From the NCBI GenBank assembly GCA_002862465.1, contig PKDD01000010.1:1-34278 (forward strand): 34,278 bases of DNA. Reading direction: 5' to 3'. The translations under genes and the position numbers were made by a program. The DNA comes from Haliea sp. (lineage in GTDB: Bacteria; Pseudomonadota; Gammaproteobacteria; Pseudomonadales; Halieaceae). Positions 15,996 to 25,885 of the stretch are shown one piece after another; position 1 is the first letter of the stretch; the number at the start of each line of letters is the position of its first letter. The notes beneath the pieces are model-generated. The model searched no databases. It had not been told where the DNA came from and saw only the letters and a list, made by a program, of their open reading frames with translations.

Positions 15996-17672
15996 CTATT
16001 TATCGCTCATTTGCGCTTTAATAAGGTCACCAATAGTGCCCGGTGACGCAGTGTCACTGTCGGAGTCCTTCAAGGACTTGACTGCCTCCTTCTCGTCATC
16101 GAAGTCCTTAGCCTTAATCGACAGCGCCAGAGCACGTGTCTTCCGATCAACTGCGATGATCTTAGCTTCAACAGAGTCGCCGACTTTGAACAAACTGCGG
16201 GCATCTTCTACCTTCTCACGGCTGATGTCAGCGGCCTTTAGAACCCCTTCCACTTCTTCCGCCAGCTTTATCGTCACCGACTTGGCATCCACTTCTATAA
16301 CGTCTCCAGTGACTATAGCGCCGCGATCATTTTCAGCAACGTAATTGCTGAAAGGGTCATCCTCCAACTGTTTTACGCCAAGCGAAATACGCTCGCGCTC
16401 AGAATCGATCGACAGAATAACCGTCTCAATCTCATCACCTTTCTTATAGTTTCGAACCGCCTCTTCTCCCGTTTCATTCCAGCTAATATCGGACAGATGC
16501 ACCAATCCATCAATATTACCTTCCAAACCGATAAAGATACCAAAGTCAGTAATCGATTTTATATTACCGGAGATTTTCGCGCCCTTTGAATATTGTGATG
16601 CGAAGGCATCCCAAGGATTTTGCTGACATTGCTTAATACCCAGAGAAATACGACGACGCTCTTCATCAATGTCGAGCACCAACACCTCTAGCTCATCGCC
16701 CAAATTTACAATTTTGGAGGGATGAACGTTCTTGTTAGTCCAGTCCATTTCAGATACATGCACCAGTCCTTCTACACCCTCTTCCAACTCCGCAAAACAT
16801 CCATAGTCGGTCAGATTAGTGATTTTAGCCATCACGCGGGTACCTTCAGGATAGCGCCCTGTAATTTCCAACCATGGATCCTCGCCAAGCTGCTTAAGAC
16901 CCAATGACACGCGATTTCTCTCTCGATCGAACTTGAGAATCTTGACATCAATTTCTTGAGCAACCTCCACAATTTCGGAGGGGTGTTTGATGCGCTTCCA
17001 GGCCATATCGGTAATGTGAAGCAAGCCATCAACGCCGCCTAAATCTACAAATGCACCGTAGTCGGTCAGATTCTTCACGATACCCTTGACAGACATACCT
17101 TCCTGCAGAGACTCCAGCAGTGCATCACGCTCAACGCTGTTAGCCGCTTCCATAACAGCTCGGCGGGATACCACCACGTTGTTACGCTTCTGATCCAGTT
17201 TTATAACTTTAAACTCTAGCTCCTTGCCTTCAAGGTGCGCGGTTTCGCGCACGGGACGGACATCTACTAACGACCCCGGCAAGAACGCCCTGATAGTATT
17301 AATATCGACTGTAAAGCCACCTTTGACCTTGCCATTGATAATACCGACGACTACGGCATTGGCTTCATGTGCGGCTTCGAGGTCTTTCCAAGATTCGGCA
17401 CGCTTGGCTTTTTCACGAGACAATTTGGTTTCACCGAAGCCATCTTCCACCGCCTCAAGTGCTACCTGTACCTCGTCACCAATGCTAAGGCTACAGTTGC
17501 CGTTGGCATCAATGAACTCGTCAAGAGGGATAACACCTTCGGATTTTAAACCCGCATGGACGGTGACCCATTCGTTATCGATATCAATAATAACGCCGGT
17601 GACGATCGAACCGGGTTTCATATCGACAGTTTTTAAACTTTCTTCAAATAGTTCCGCGAAGGAATCGCTCAT
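15996..17672 (-). CDS. rpsA: 30S ribosomal protein S1
   Basis: S1 brings mRNA to the 30S subunit and unfolds structured leaders. The 558 residues (E. coli 557) contain six S1/OB-fold repeats: two short N-terminal ones binding the ribosome (about 18-90 and 105-170), then four RNA-binding repeats marked by [57 protein letters not shown] and the weaker C-terminal [17 protein letters not shown]. It begins [13 protein letters not shown] at ATG 17670-17672. It follows cmk, as in most Proteobacteria. In E. coli S1 represses its own mRNA through a folded leader; a hairpin lies in the 166-base leader here. Confidence 0.97.
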   Translation of the reverse strand: MSDSFAELFEESLKTVDMKPGSIVTGVIIDIDNEWVTVHAGLKSEGVIPLDEFIDANGNCSLSIGDEVQVALEAVEDGFGETKLSREKAKRAESWKDLEAAHEANAVVVGIINGKVKGGFTVDINTIRAFLPGSLVDVRPVRETAHLEGKELEFKVIKLDQKRNNVVVSRRAVMEAANSVERDALLESLQEGMSVKGIVKNLTDYGAFVDLGGVDGLLHITDMAWKRIKHPSEIVEVAQEIDVKILKFDRERNRVSLGLKQLGEDPWLEITGRYPEGTRVMAKITNLTDYGCFAELEEGVEGLVHVSEMDWTNKNVHPSKIVNLGDELEVLVLDIDEERRRISLGIKQCQQNPWDAFASQYSKGAKISGNIKSITDFGIFIGLEGNIDGLVHLSDISWNETGEEAVRNYKKGDEIETVILSIDSERERISLGVKQLEDDPFSNYVAENDRGAIVTGDVIEVDAKSVTIKLAEEVEGVLKAADISREKVEDARSLFKVGDSVEAKIIAVDRKTRALALSIKAKDFDDEKEAVKSLKDSDSDTASPGTIGDLIKAQMSDK

Positions 17673-17758
17673 GACAAAGTACCTGTTTTAATTGATCGAG
17701 CCAGTCGCCTGCCTCTACCGCGCCTCCAGTCGACACGGGTCATCTAATAAAAACTGCA

Positions 17759-17790
17759 CTTCCCACAATAAACTGGAATGCGTGGGGAAG
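17759..17790 (-). promoter_or_regulatory. Hairpin in the cmk-rpsA intergenic leader
   Basis: On the minus strand CTTCCCCAC (17782-17790) pairs with GTGGGAAG (17759-17766) with one bulged C. The 15-base loop contains GCATTCCAG. A T-rich stretch TTTTTATTAG follows six bases later. It may be a partial terminator for cmk, an attenuator, or part of the autoregulatory rpsA leader; sequence alone cannot decide. Confidence 0.4.
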
Positions 17791-17838
17791 GCAGCATTAA
17801 ACACCACTGACATAGCCGCTTTCAGGCGCCGAAGGTCG

Positions 17839-18522
17839 CTAACTAAACCCCCTGCTCTTCGCCTCGTGCATTACGCGCTCAAACACATCTGCGATGGGAG
17901 AGCCGCTGCTATCGATAACAATGGCGTCTTCTGCAGGAACCAGAGGGGAAACTTGGCGACTTGTATCGCGGCCATCTCTCTCCTCTATATCCTTCAAAAG
18001 GCGCGGCAGACTAACACTTTCCCCCTTTGCAATCAACTGAGCATAGCGCCGCGACGCGCGCTCTGACACACTGGCCGTAAGGAAGAATTTGAGCGGTGCA
18101 TCGCGAAACACAACTGTACCCATGTCGCGCCCATCGGCTACTAAGCCAGGTGGACGCTGCAACTCTCGCTGACGCTGCAGTAAGGCCTCACGCACCGCAG
18201 GAATAGCCGCCACTTTAGATGCTCCGCGCCCCCCCTCTTCGGTGCGAATAGCGATGCTGACATCTAGCCCCTTATAGGCAACAAGAATTTCCCCGTTTTT
18301 TGCCGTTGCGAAAGAAACCTCGAGGTGCCTCGCTATTTCAGTAACGGCGACATCGTCATCCCAACTCACGCTCTCGATCAGGCACGCCTGACCCGTCACG
18401 CGATAGAGTGCCCCACTGTCCAGCAAATGCCATCCAAGGTGCTCCGCAAGCATATGGCTAATAGTGCCCTTGCCAGCACCGGAGGGGCCATCCACTGTAA
18501 TCACTGGAACCGCAGCCGACAC
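17839..18522 (-). CDS. cmk: Cytidylate kinase
   Basis: Phosphorylates CMP and dCMP to the diphosphates using ATP. The 227 residues begin with the P-loop VDGPSGAGKGTISHMLA, followed by the CMP-binding LLDSGALYR, VADGRDMGTVVF and the LID-region arginines (ASVSERASRRYAQL, ERDGRDTSR). The start is GTG 18520-18522, two bases after the aroA stop, with GAGG inside the end of aroA. The order aroA-cmk-rpsA is conserved in gammaproteobacteria. Confidence 0.95.
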   Translation of the reverse strand: MSAAVPVITVDGPSGAGKGTISHMLAEHLGWHLLDSGALYRVTGQACLIESVSWDDDVAVTEIARHLEVSFATAKNGEILVAYKGLDVSIAIRTEEGGRGASKVAAIPAVREALLQRQRELQRPPGLVADGRDMGTVVFRDAPLKFFLTASVSERASRRYAQLIAKGESVSLPRLLKDIEERDGRDTSRQVSPLVPAEDAIVIDSSGSPIADVFERVMHEAKSRGFS

Positions 18523-18524
18523 GC

Positions 18525-19829
18525 CTAACTTTCCTCGGTTTGTATCTGCAAGCCCAAACCGCGAGCCAGAGAATCGAAGCCCGGGAACGATGTCGCAACA
18601 TGGTCGCAGTCAAGCACCGTAATTTCATCTGCAGCGCGCAGTGCAGCAATGGCAAATGCCATCGCGATACGGTGATCATGGTAAGTTTTAATAACACCAC
18701 CGCCGAAGGTGCCGCCCTCTATGATGATACCGTCTTCCAGCACTTCATTAGTGATCCCCAGTGTACTAAGGCCCTCTGCCATAGCAGCAATACGGTCACT
18801 TTCCTTGACTCGCAATTCTTCGGCACCCCGCAACACGGTGCGTCCAGCGGCGCAAGCTGCGGCAATGAACAGCACAGGAAATTCGTCTATTGCCAATGCC
18901 ACTTGATCGGAAGGTATTTCGATACCACTAAGCGGAGCTGAGCACACGCGAATATCCGCGACGGGCTCTCCTCCCACTTCGCGGCGGTTAAGCAGAGTGA
19001 TGTTCGCGCCCATCAACTGCAGAATATTGATGACACCGATACGGGTAGGATTAATGCCCACGTGGGTCAGTATGAGGTCAGAATCAGGCGCGATGCTTGC
19101 CGCCACTAGAAAGAAAGCGGCAGAAGAAATGTCCGCAGGCACATCGATATCGCAAGCTTTGAGACTTCCGCCACCTTGCAATGAAATCACACCGCCAGCG
19201 GATTGTACTGAGTAACCAAACCCCCGAAGCATGCGTTCGGTGTGGTCGCGAGAGGGACCAGGTTCCATAACAGACGTGCGGCCCTTACTGTAGAGACCCG
19301 CCAGTAATACACAGGATTTGACCTGAGCACTAGCCATTGGCAGTTCATAGTAAATACTGCGCAGGTTTTGCCTCCCGCGAATTGCCAGCGGAGGCCTAAG
19401 GCCCTCAGAAGATTGAATACTTGCCCCCATCATTGTTAGAGGATCGATTACTCGACCCATGGGACGACTGCAGAGCGAGGCATCGCCGGTAAGTTCGACA
19501 TCGAAAGTTTGTCCTGCTAAAAGGCCGCAGAGAAGACGCATACCGGTGCCAGCATTTCCCAAATCTAGGGGTTCGGCAGGAGCAGTGAGACCGTAAAGCC
19601 CAACGCCGTGGATCGCGATATTGCCGCGCTCCGGACCGTCAATATCGACCCCCATCGCGCGAAATGCTGCCACCGTTGCCAGCGCATCCTCACCCTCTAG
19701 AAAACCTTCAACCCGCGTGATGCCCTCGGCTATTGCACCTAACATGATAGAACGGTGGGAGATGGATTTATCCCCCGGAACCCTAACCTCCCCGCTCAAC
19801 AGGCCACCGGGCAGTATCTTGAATTGCAT
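18525..19829 (-). CDS. aroA: 3-phosphoshikimate 1-carboxyvinyltransferase (EPSP synthase)
   Basis: Sixth step of the shikimate pathway, joining PEP to shikimate-3-phosphate. The 434 residues show GDKSISHRSIMLGA at the N-terminus, the PEP-site loop LDLGNAGTGMRLLCGLLAG, PMASAQVKSCVLLAGL, and EELRVKESDRI and YHDHRIAMAFA near the end. The sequence is closer to the CP4-like style (DKSISHR, SRPMGRV) than to the E. coli style. The glycine equivalent to E. coli Gly96 is kept, but the residue at E. coli Pro101 is leucine. It is a separate gene, 15 bases after tyrA; in Pseudomonas the two are fused. The start is ATG 19827-19829. Confidence 0.96.
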   Translation of the reverse strand: MQFKILPGGLLSGEVRVPGDKSISHRSIMLGAIAEGITRVEGFLEGEDALATVAAFRAMGVDIDGPERGNIAIHGVGLYGLTAPAEPLDLGNAGTGMRLLCGLLAGQTFDVELTGDASLCSRPMGRVIDPLTMMGASIQSSEGLRPPLAIRGRQNLRSIYYELPMASAQVKSCVLLAGLYSKGRTSVMEPGPSRDHTERMLRGFGYSVQSAGGVISLQGGGSLKACDIDVPADISSAAFFLVAASIAPDSDLILTHVGINPTRIGVINILQLMGANITLLNRREVGGEPVADIRVCSAPLSGIEIPSDQVALAIDEFPVLFIAAACAAGRTVLRGAEELRVKESDRIAAMAEGLSTLGITNEVLEDGIIIEGGTFGGGVIKTYHDHRIAMAFAIAALRAADEITVLDCDHVATSFPGFDSLARGLGLQIQTEES

Positions 19830-19844
19830 AAGTTTTTAGATGCC

Positions 19845-20753
19845 TCAGGAAGGTTTTGACTGAATGCGCTGAGCCAATAGAGTTGTAAACTCATCTCGGG
19901 TCTGCTTGGCTCGCTCAAAAGTGTTGAATAACTCATCAGTGTTCTCATCCTGCACGGCTTTTCGTAGCCGAGCGAGGTGGTCGCTGAACACATCAATAGA
20001 ATCGAGTAGCGCGGATTTGTTAGCAACAGCGATATCGCGCCACATAGCAGGGTCGCTCGACGCAATGCGCGTAAAGTCTCGAAAGCCACCGGCGGCGCAG
20101 CGAAAAATATCCTCACTGTTATCCGCTGACGCCAATGCATCAACCAAAGTATAAGCCAGCACATGTGGCAGATGACTGGTCGACGCTAGCACTGCATCAT
20201 GCTCCTCCACCGTCATATCAACTACGTCAGCACCGGCACTCCGCCACATTGCCCGCACCAGTTCAACTGCCGCGGGATCATTCTCAACATCAGGTGTTAG
20301 AATCACTTGGTGATTGACGAACAAGTCCCCATCGGAGGCGTTCACCCCGCTGCGCTCTGAACCTGCTATAGGATGCCCCAAAACAAGCTGGGGCGGCATT
20401 ACGCCAGCAATTTCAATAGCGGCATTGCGCACATTGCCTTTAACGCTCGCCACATCAGTGACAACGGGACCTCCTGTGCGTGCGCGGAGCAAGGGCAAGA
20501 TCTTTTCTAGCATTTGTGCTGTCGTAAGTGTCGGAGTGCAGACAACAACGATATCCGCTCGTTCCATCGCCTCGTCAAGATCGAGCGTGAATTCGTCTAT
20601 CACACCCAATTCCACACCACGCAGCAACGAGGCCTCTCGATATCCGTAGCCAATAAACCGTTGACTGAAGCCACTGGCGCGGAGCGCCCTAGCAAGCGAC
20701 CCGCCGATAAGCCCGAGACCAACAATTACCAAATTATCAGAAGCGTAAGTCAC
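19845..20753 (-). CDS. tyrA: Prephenate dehydrogenase
   Basis: Oxidatively decarboxylates prephenate (or arogenate) to the tyrosine precursor using NAD(P). The 302 residues carry the dinucleotide fold VIVGLGLIGGSLARAL, VVCTPTLTTAQM, VTDVASVKGNVR, the active-site HPIAGSERSGV and the helical C-domain ASTSHLPHVLAYTLVDAL. The start is GTG 20751-20753, seven bases after the pheA stop, with only a weak ribosome-binding site. The histidinol-phosphate aminotransferase gene (hisC2) that sits between pheA and tyrA in Pseudomonas is absent here. Confidence 0.95.
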   Translation of the reverse strand: MTYASDNLVIVGLGLIGGSLARALRASGFSQRFIGYGYREASLLRGVELGVIDEFTLDLDEAMERADIVVVCTPTLTTAQMLEKILPLLRARTGGPVVTDVASVKGNVRNAAIEIAGVMPPQLVLGHPIAGSERSGVNASDGDLFVNHQVILTPDVENDPAAVELVRAMWRSAGADVVDMTVEEHDAVLASTSHLPHVLAYTLVDALASADNSEDIFRCAAGGFRDFTRIASSDPAMWRDIAVANKSALLDSIDVFSDHLARLRKAVQDENTDELFNTFERAKQTRDEFTTLLAQRIQSKPS

Positions 20754-20760
20754 ACCGTAC

Positions 20761-21879
20761 CTAAAACAATGCCTGCGGATAAGACCCCAAGGGTTTCAAC
20801 AAAATGGATTGCGCCTCTAACTCCGCAATGATTGCCGCGACTTTCTCATCCTGCAGATGGCCCTCAAACTCAATAAAAAATACGTACGCCCACTTTTCGG
20901 TGCGAGAAGGACGGGTGTCAATGCGGGTCAGGTTGACCCCACCCCGCCTGAATGGCTCGAGCAATGCAAAAAGAGCACCCGGCTTATTACGACTTGAAAC
21001 GATAATCGAAGTTTTGTCTCGACCGCTGGGAGGCACGTGTTCTCGTCCGATAATTAAAAATCGCGTGGTATTATTCGCGTAATCTTCAATGTGCGTCGCC
21101 AACTTTTCTAACTGATAAAGCTCGGCCGCCATGTCTCCAGCTACTGCGGCCACACCCTGGCATTCAGATGCCAGTCGAGCCGCCTCTCCATTGCTACTAA
21201 CCGCTTCGCGCTCTGCATGCGGCCAATGCTTATCCAACCAATGGCGGCACTGCGCCAACGCCTGCTGGTGTGCACAGATTCGAGTAATACTGCTATCTAA
21301 GGTGTGTGCAGCTACTAATAAATGGTGCCCAATACGCATTTCCACCTCACCCGAAATCTTCAAAGATGAATCCATGAAGTTATCCAGTGTATGACTCACC
21401 ATCCCTTCGGTTGAATTTTCCACCGGCACTACACCGTAGTTATACTCACCGGACTCAACCTGCGAAAACACAGAATCAATAGTGGTTTGCGGTACATAAA
21501 CACCGGCATGCCCAAAATGCTTAATTGTCGCCCCCTGAGTAAAAGTGCCTGCAGGACCCAGGTAAGCAACTTGTAATGGCTTTTCAAGCGCGAGGCAGGC
21601 CGACATAATTTCGCGGAAAATATGTACGACACTCTCCGCGTCAAGCGGACCAGCGTTGCGATTAAGAATACGCTCCAACACTTGAGCCTCGCGCTCTGGC
21701 CTGTAGTAAAGCACCTCAGCCTCGGCTTCACCGCGATCATGGGCTGCGGCCACCTCGTTCATTTTGATCTCCGCAACACGCTGTGCACACTTGGCCCGAC
21801 GATTAATCAGTGCCTGAATATCGCGATCAATGGCGTCTATATCTGCCCTGACCTGGTCTAGATCTCTGGAATCTGTCAT
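20761..21879 (-). CDS. pheA: Bifunctional chorismate mutase / prephenate dehydratase
   Basis: Converts chorismate to prephenate and then phenylpyruvate for phenylalanine synthesis. At 372 residues, the N-terminal AroQ-type mutase domain (LDQVRADIDAIDRDIQALI) is followed by the dehydratase domain (VAYLGPAGTFTQGATIKHFG, PVENSTEGMVSHTLDNF, TRFLIIG) and a C-terminal ACT domain for feedback by phenylalanine (SRNKPGALFALLEPF, TRIDTRPSR). ATG 21877-21879 is chosen for family fit; a TTG ten codons earlier overlaps serC. It begins ten bases after serC. Confidence 0.96.
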   Translation of the reverse strand: MTDSRDLDQVRADIDAIDRDIQALINRRAKCAQRVAEIKMNEVAAAHDRGEAEAEVLYYRPEREAQVLERILNRNAGPLDAESVVHIFREIMSACLALEKPLQVAYLGPAGTFTQGATIKHFGHAGVYVPQTTIDSVFSQVESGEYNYGVVPVENSTEGMVSHTLDNFMDSSLKISGEVEMRIGHHLLVAAHTLDSSITRICAHQQALAQCRHWLDKHWPHAEREAVSSNGEAARLASECQGVAAVAGDMAAELYQLEKLATHIEDYANNTTRFLIIGREHVPPSGRDKTSIIVSSRNKPGALFALLEPFRRGGVNLTRIDTRPSRTEKWAYVFFIEFEGHLQDEKVAAIIAELEAQSILLKPLGSYPQALF

Positions 21880-21889
21880 TAGCAGAACA

Positions 21890-22969
21890 TCAACCGTTAC
21901 GTTGTTCAAAATCCAGCATGAACGCTATCAGCGCATCTACAGCTGTTTCACTCACCGCGTTGTAGAGACTGGCGCGCATACCTCCCACTGACCGGTGGCC
22001 TTTAAGATTTAGCAGGCCCGCTAACTCCGATTGTGTTAGAAATTCCTTGTCAAGACCCGCATCGGCTAGAGTGAAGGTAACATTCATTAATGAACGACTG
22101 GGAAGCTCAACCGGGTTGGCATAAAAGTCACTGTTATCGATTGCCGCATACAGCTTTTGAGCCTTGCGACGATTAACTGCCTCCATACCAAGCAGACCGC
22201 CCTGCTCTACCAGCCAGTCAAAGACAAGTGCTGCTAGGTACAGAGCGAACGTTGGCGGCGTGTTATACATAGACTCGTTATCCGCAGCCAACTGCCAGTT
22301 AAGCATGGCAGGACACATAGCGTTAGCCTTACCCAATAAATCACGACGCACAATGACTAACGTAAGACCAGAGGGACCGATATTTTTTTGAGCGCCCGCA
22401 TAAATAACTCCAAAATCTTCTACCCGCGTCGGCCGCGACAAAATGGTAGAGGACATGTCAGCCACTAATGGCGCTTCTACCTGTGGCGTCCAGAAATACT
22501 CTACCCCACCGATGGTCTCATTAGGGGTGTAATGAAGATAAGCCGCATCACTATCCAATCGCCATTGAGTTTGTGGAGGAATAGTACTGAAATTCGTGTC
22601 CTGTGAGCTAGCGACAACATTGATTTCCCCGTACCGCTGACCTTCCGCGATCGCCTTTTTCGACCACTGCCCGGTGTTAACATAATCCGCGCTGCGGCTG
22701 TCTCCAAGCAGGTTAAGCGGTACGGAAGCGAATTGTGTGCTCGCGCCTCCTTGTAAAAACAGCACCGCGTAATCATCAGAAATTCCAAGTAAATTTCGCA
22801 GTGTTTGCTCTGCGTGATTCATCACCCCCACCACTTCGGGGCTTCGATGACTCATCTCCATCAAGGATAAACCTTTGCCATGCCACTCCAACATATCGTT
22901 GCGAGCAGTTTCCAACACCGACTCTGGCAAAGCAGCTGGTCCGGCACAAAAGTTATGACAACGAGACAT
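21890..22969 (-). CDS. serC: Phosphoserine aminotransferase
   Basis: A PLP enzyme that makes phosphoserine from 3-phosphohydroxypyruvate, and also serves pyridoxine synthesis in many bacteria. The 359 residues start HNFCAGPAALPESVLE and contain EMSHRSPEV, FLQGGASTQFASVPLNL and the PLP-lysine segment GVIYAGAQKNIGPSGLTLV. The C-terminal GHRSVGGMRASLYNAVS lines the substrate pocket. It sits between gyrA (36 bases upstream) and pheA, the common gyrA-serC-pheA order. The start is ATG 22967-22969. Confidence 0.97.
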   Translation of the reverse strand: MSRCHNFCAGPAALPESVLETARNDMLEWHGKGLSLMEMSHRSPEVVGVMNHAEQTLRNLLGISDDYAVLFLQGGASTQFASVPLNLLGDSRSADYVNTGQWSKKAIAEGQRYGEINVVASSQDTNFSTIPPQTQWRLDSDAAYLHYTPNETIGGVEYFWTPQVEAPLVADMSSTILSRPTRVEDFGVIYAGAQKNIGPSGLTLVIVRRDLLGKANAMCPAMLNWQLAADNESMYNTPPTFALYLAALVFDWLVEQGGLLGMEAVNRRKAQKLYAAIDNSDFYANPVELPSRSLMNVTFTLADAGLDKEFLTQSELAGLLNLKGHRSVGGMRASLYNAVSETAVDALIAFMLDFEQRNG

Positions 22970-23005
22970 CCTATTTATTTCCTCATATCTTGAACACAGA
23001 TAGCG

Positions 23006-25591
23006 CTACTCAGCAGCGCCATCTTTTGTTCCATCTTCACTGCTTTCTACAATTGAGTCTGCGTCAGGCTCATCGATACGTTGCACGCCTACCAAGCTCT
23101 CTCCGCCCTTAGTGCGAATAACACGCACACCCTGCGTATTGCGCCCCAGAATTGAAACTTCATCACTGCGAGTCCTCACCAAAGTCCCTTGATTAGAAAT
23201 CAACATGAGCTCGTCGCCGTCGAACACTTGAACAGCACCCACCATTTTACCATTGCGGTCGCTTGTCGACATCGCAATCAATCCCTTACCCCCGCGACCC
23301 TTGGTGGGAAAGCCCTCTATTTGAGTGCGCTTTCCATAGCCGTTCTCACTGACAGACAGCACCATGCCGTTTGGCTGCGGAATAACAAGCGAAATCATAT
23401 CGTGCCCCTCACCCAAGCGAATCCCGCGTATGCCTCGTGCTGTGCGGCCCATTGATCGCACATCAGTTTCTTTGAAGCGAACGGCTTTGCCTTCGCTGCT
23501 GAACAGCATAACATCGCAATTGCCTTGAGTAATTGCGGTGCCAACCAGCACATCGTCTTCGTCCAATTGCAGTGCTCGCAGACCCACGCTGCGCCTGCGA
23601 GCAAAATCTGTAAGAGGTGTCTTCTTGACAGTGCCGTTAGCGGTTGCCATAAAAATATAATGCCCCTCTTCGTATTCCTCAACTGGCAAAATCGAAGTAA
23701 CACGCTCACCGGCCTCCAAGGGCAGCAGATTAACCATAGGGCGGCCCCGCGAATTACGGCCCGCAAGTGGTATCAGGTAGACCTTTAACCAATACACTTT
23801 TCCCAGATTAGAAAAGCATAATATAGTGGCATGAGTACTCGCTATTAAAAGGTGTTCGACAAAGTCCTCATCCTTCACCGCTAAAGCAGCTTTACCGACG
23901 CCACCGCGACGCTGCGCTTGATAGTCGCTCAGGGGTTGAGTCTTGGCATAACCACCGTGTGAAATAGTAACCACACGGTCCTCTTCCGTAATCAGATCCT
24001 CCACTGTCAGATCGTGCTGAGATGCAGAAATCACGGTCCGACGCTCATCACCAAACTCATTGACTATCTCTTCTAACTCCTCACGAATTACAAGTTTGAG
24101 TCGTTCAGAATCGGTGAGAATATCGATATAATCAGCAATCTCGGACAATCGCTCTTGATACTCATTTAGCAGCTTTTCATGCTCTAATCCGGTCAAGCGG
24201 TGCAGACGCAACTCAAGGATTGCTTGAGCCTGCACTGGCGAAAGGTGATATTTCCCATCGTGCATACCGTAATGGGGTTCTAGTTCATCCGGACGACAAG
24301 CATCGCTGCCGGCCCGCTCCAGCATCCTGCTAACATCACCCGGCTCCCAAGGCTGAGCCAATAATTTTTCCTTGGCTTCCGCTGAACTCGGAGAAGCCTT
24401 TATCATCGCAATGACTGGATCGATATTACAGAGTGCAATGGCTAGCCCTTCCAAGATATGACCACGTTCGCGTGCCTTTCGTAATAGATACACCGTGCGT
24501 CGTGTAACAACCTCACGACGGTGACGAATAAACGCTTCAAGTATCTCCTTAAGATTCAGAATCTTTGGCTGTCCATCAACGAGAGCAACCATATTGATGC
24601 CAAATACTGACTGCATGCTGGTTTGTGCATACAAATTATTGAGCACGACATCGCCGATTTCACCACGACGCAGTTCTATCACCACCCGCATACCATCCTT
24701 ATCAGACTCATCGCGTAATTCGGTGATACCCTCTATTTTTTTCTCTTTTACCAACTCCGCAATACGCTCAATCAGCCGCGCCTTGTTCAACTGATAAGGC
24801 AGTTCGTGAATTAGAATAATATCTTTGCCACGCTTTTCGTCATGGATAACCTCTGCCCGCGCGCGCACATAAATGCGTCCGCGCCCAGTGCGATAGGCTT
24901 GTATAATGCCTGCTCGCCCGTTGATAATGCCTGCTGTTGGAAAATCGGGGCCTGGTATATGCTCCATTAATTCATCAACGGTCAGATCTGGATCACGAAT
25001 CAACGCCAGACACCCGCTGACCACCTCTGTCAGATTGTGTGGAGGAATATTAGTGGCCATACCTACAGCGATCCCTGAGGAGCCATTAATCAATAGGTTG
25101 GGAACACGCGTCGGCATAACAGCAGGTATATGCTCGGTGCCGTCGTAGTTCTCTACAAAATCGACTGTTTCTTTATCCAAATCTGCAAGTAGCGAATGAG
25201 CAATCTTGCGCATGCGAATCTCGGTATAGCGCATTGCGGCTGCAGAATCGCCATCTACAGAACCGAAATTGCCTTGACCATCCACCAGCATATAACGTAA
25301 AGAAAATGGCTGAGCCATTCTTACAATGGTGTCATAAACGGCGGAATCACCGTGAGGGTGATACTTACCAATGACATCGCCGACTACACGGGCGGATTTT
25401 TTGTAGGGTTTGTTCCAATCGTTGTTGAGCTCGTTCATCGCAAATAAGACGCGCCGATGCACCGGCTTCAAACCATCCCGAACGTCTGGCAAGGCCCTAC
25501 CTACAATCACACTCATCGCATAATCCAGATAGGACTTCTTCATCTCGTCTTCGATATTGACGGGAACTATTTCTTTGGCTATTTCACCCAT
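23006..25591 (-). CDS. gyrA: DNA gyrase subunit A
   Basis: With GyrB it introduces negative supercoils. The 861 residues contain the quinolone-region sequence [20 protein letters not shown], with Ser and Asp at the E. coli 83 and 87 positions (the sensitive form), and the catalytic tyrosine in [10 protein letters not shown]. The GyrA box is QRRGGVGK, before a six-bladed C-terminal DNA-wrapping domain. An acidic tail ([13 protein letters not shown]) ends the protein. The open frame extends 16 codons further, but ATG 25589-25591 has AGGAAG upstream and gives the usual MGEIAKEI start. Confidence 0.97.
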   Translation of the reverse strand: MGEIAKEIVPVNIEDEMKKSYLDYAMSVIVGRALPDVRDGLKPVHRRVLFAMNELNNDWNKPYKKSARVVGDVIGKYHPHGDSAVYDTIVRMAQPFSLRYMLVDGQGNFGSVDGDSAAAMRYTEIRMRKIAHSLLADLDKETVDFVENYDGTEHIPAVMPTRVPNLLINGSSGIAVGMATNIPPHNLTEVVSGCLALIRDPDLTVDELMEHIPGPDFPTAGIINGRAGIIQAYRTGRGRIYVRARAEVIHDEKRGKDIILIHELPYQLNKARLIERIAELVKEKKIEGITELRDESDKDGMRVVIELRRGEIGDVVLNNLYAQTSMQSVFGINMVALVDGQPKILNLKEILEAFIRHRREVVTRRTVYLLRKARERGHILEGLAIALCNIDPVIAMIKASPSSAEAKEKLLAQPWEPGDVSRMLERAGSDACRPDELEPHYGMHDGKYHLSPVQAQAILELRLHRLTGLEHEKLLNEYQERLSEIADYIDILTDSERLKLVIREELEEIVNEFGDERRTVISASQHDLTVEDLITEEDRVVTISHGGYAKTQPLSDYQAQRRGGVGKAALAVKDEDFVEHLLIASTHATILCFSNLGKVYWLKVYLIPLAGRNSRGRPMVNLLPLEAGERVTSILPVEEYEEGHYIFMATANGTVKKTPLTDFARRRSVGLRALQLDEDDVLVGTAITQGNCDVMLFSSEGKAVRFKETDVRSMGRTARGIRGIRLGEGHDMISLVIPQPNGMVLSVSENGYGKRTQIEGFPTKGRGGKGLIAMSTSDRNGKMVGAVQVFDGDELMLISNQGTLVRTRSDEVSILGRNTQGVRVIRTKGGESLVGVQRIDEPDADSIVESSEDGTKDGAAE

Positions 25592-25708
25592 GTATAGCGT
25601 CTTCCTAGAATGACTGCGAACGTGCGTTGAGGACAACATTTGGGTCTTTAGTGAGTACTCTTTGCAGCGACCATTTCACACTGCCTCGACCCCCAAATTA
25701 TGTTTGTT

Positions 25709-25714
25709 ATTATA
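25709..25714 (-). promoter_or_regulatory. Possible -10 box of gyrA
   Basis: A perfect TATAAT on the minus strand, 118 bases before the gyrA ATG in the gyrA-mtaD divergent region. The -35 position holds only a weak TGGCAG-like match. Supercoiling-sensitive gyr promoters often have poor -35 boxes, but this remains a sequence guess. Confidence 0.4.
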
Positions 25715-25885
25715 CGGGAACTTACCCCTTCCCTGCCATGTTTTTGCAGAAAATCAGGCACGTTTAGACCGTGTTTGTTCTATTTACGGTTATACTTTCA
25801 CCAAGAGGCAGTCGTTCCGCCTTCTCTATGCAGCAGGTCGGCATTTTTGCGCCAAAAGACGCGCCTCAAGAAACAGGGAAAAACC

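Noticed and set aside
25300-25420. Quinolone-resistance changes in gyrA
   Set aside because: The region reads [10 protein letters not shown] with Ser and Asp at the key positions, the sensitive form.
25700-25885. 62-codon upstream extension of mtaD
   Set aside because: It runs through the divergent gyrA-mtaD promoter region and adds a cysteine/arginine-rich stretch absent from the family. The ATG at 25886 has a proper ribosome-binding site.
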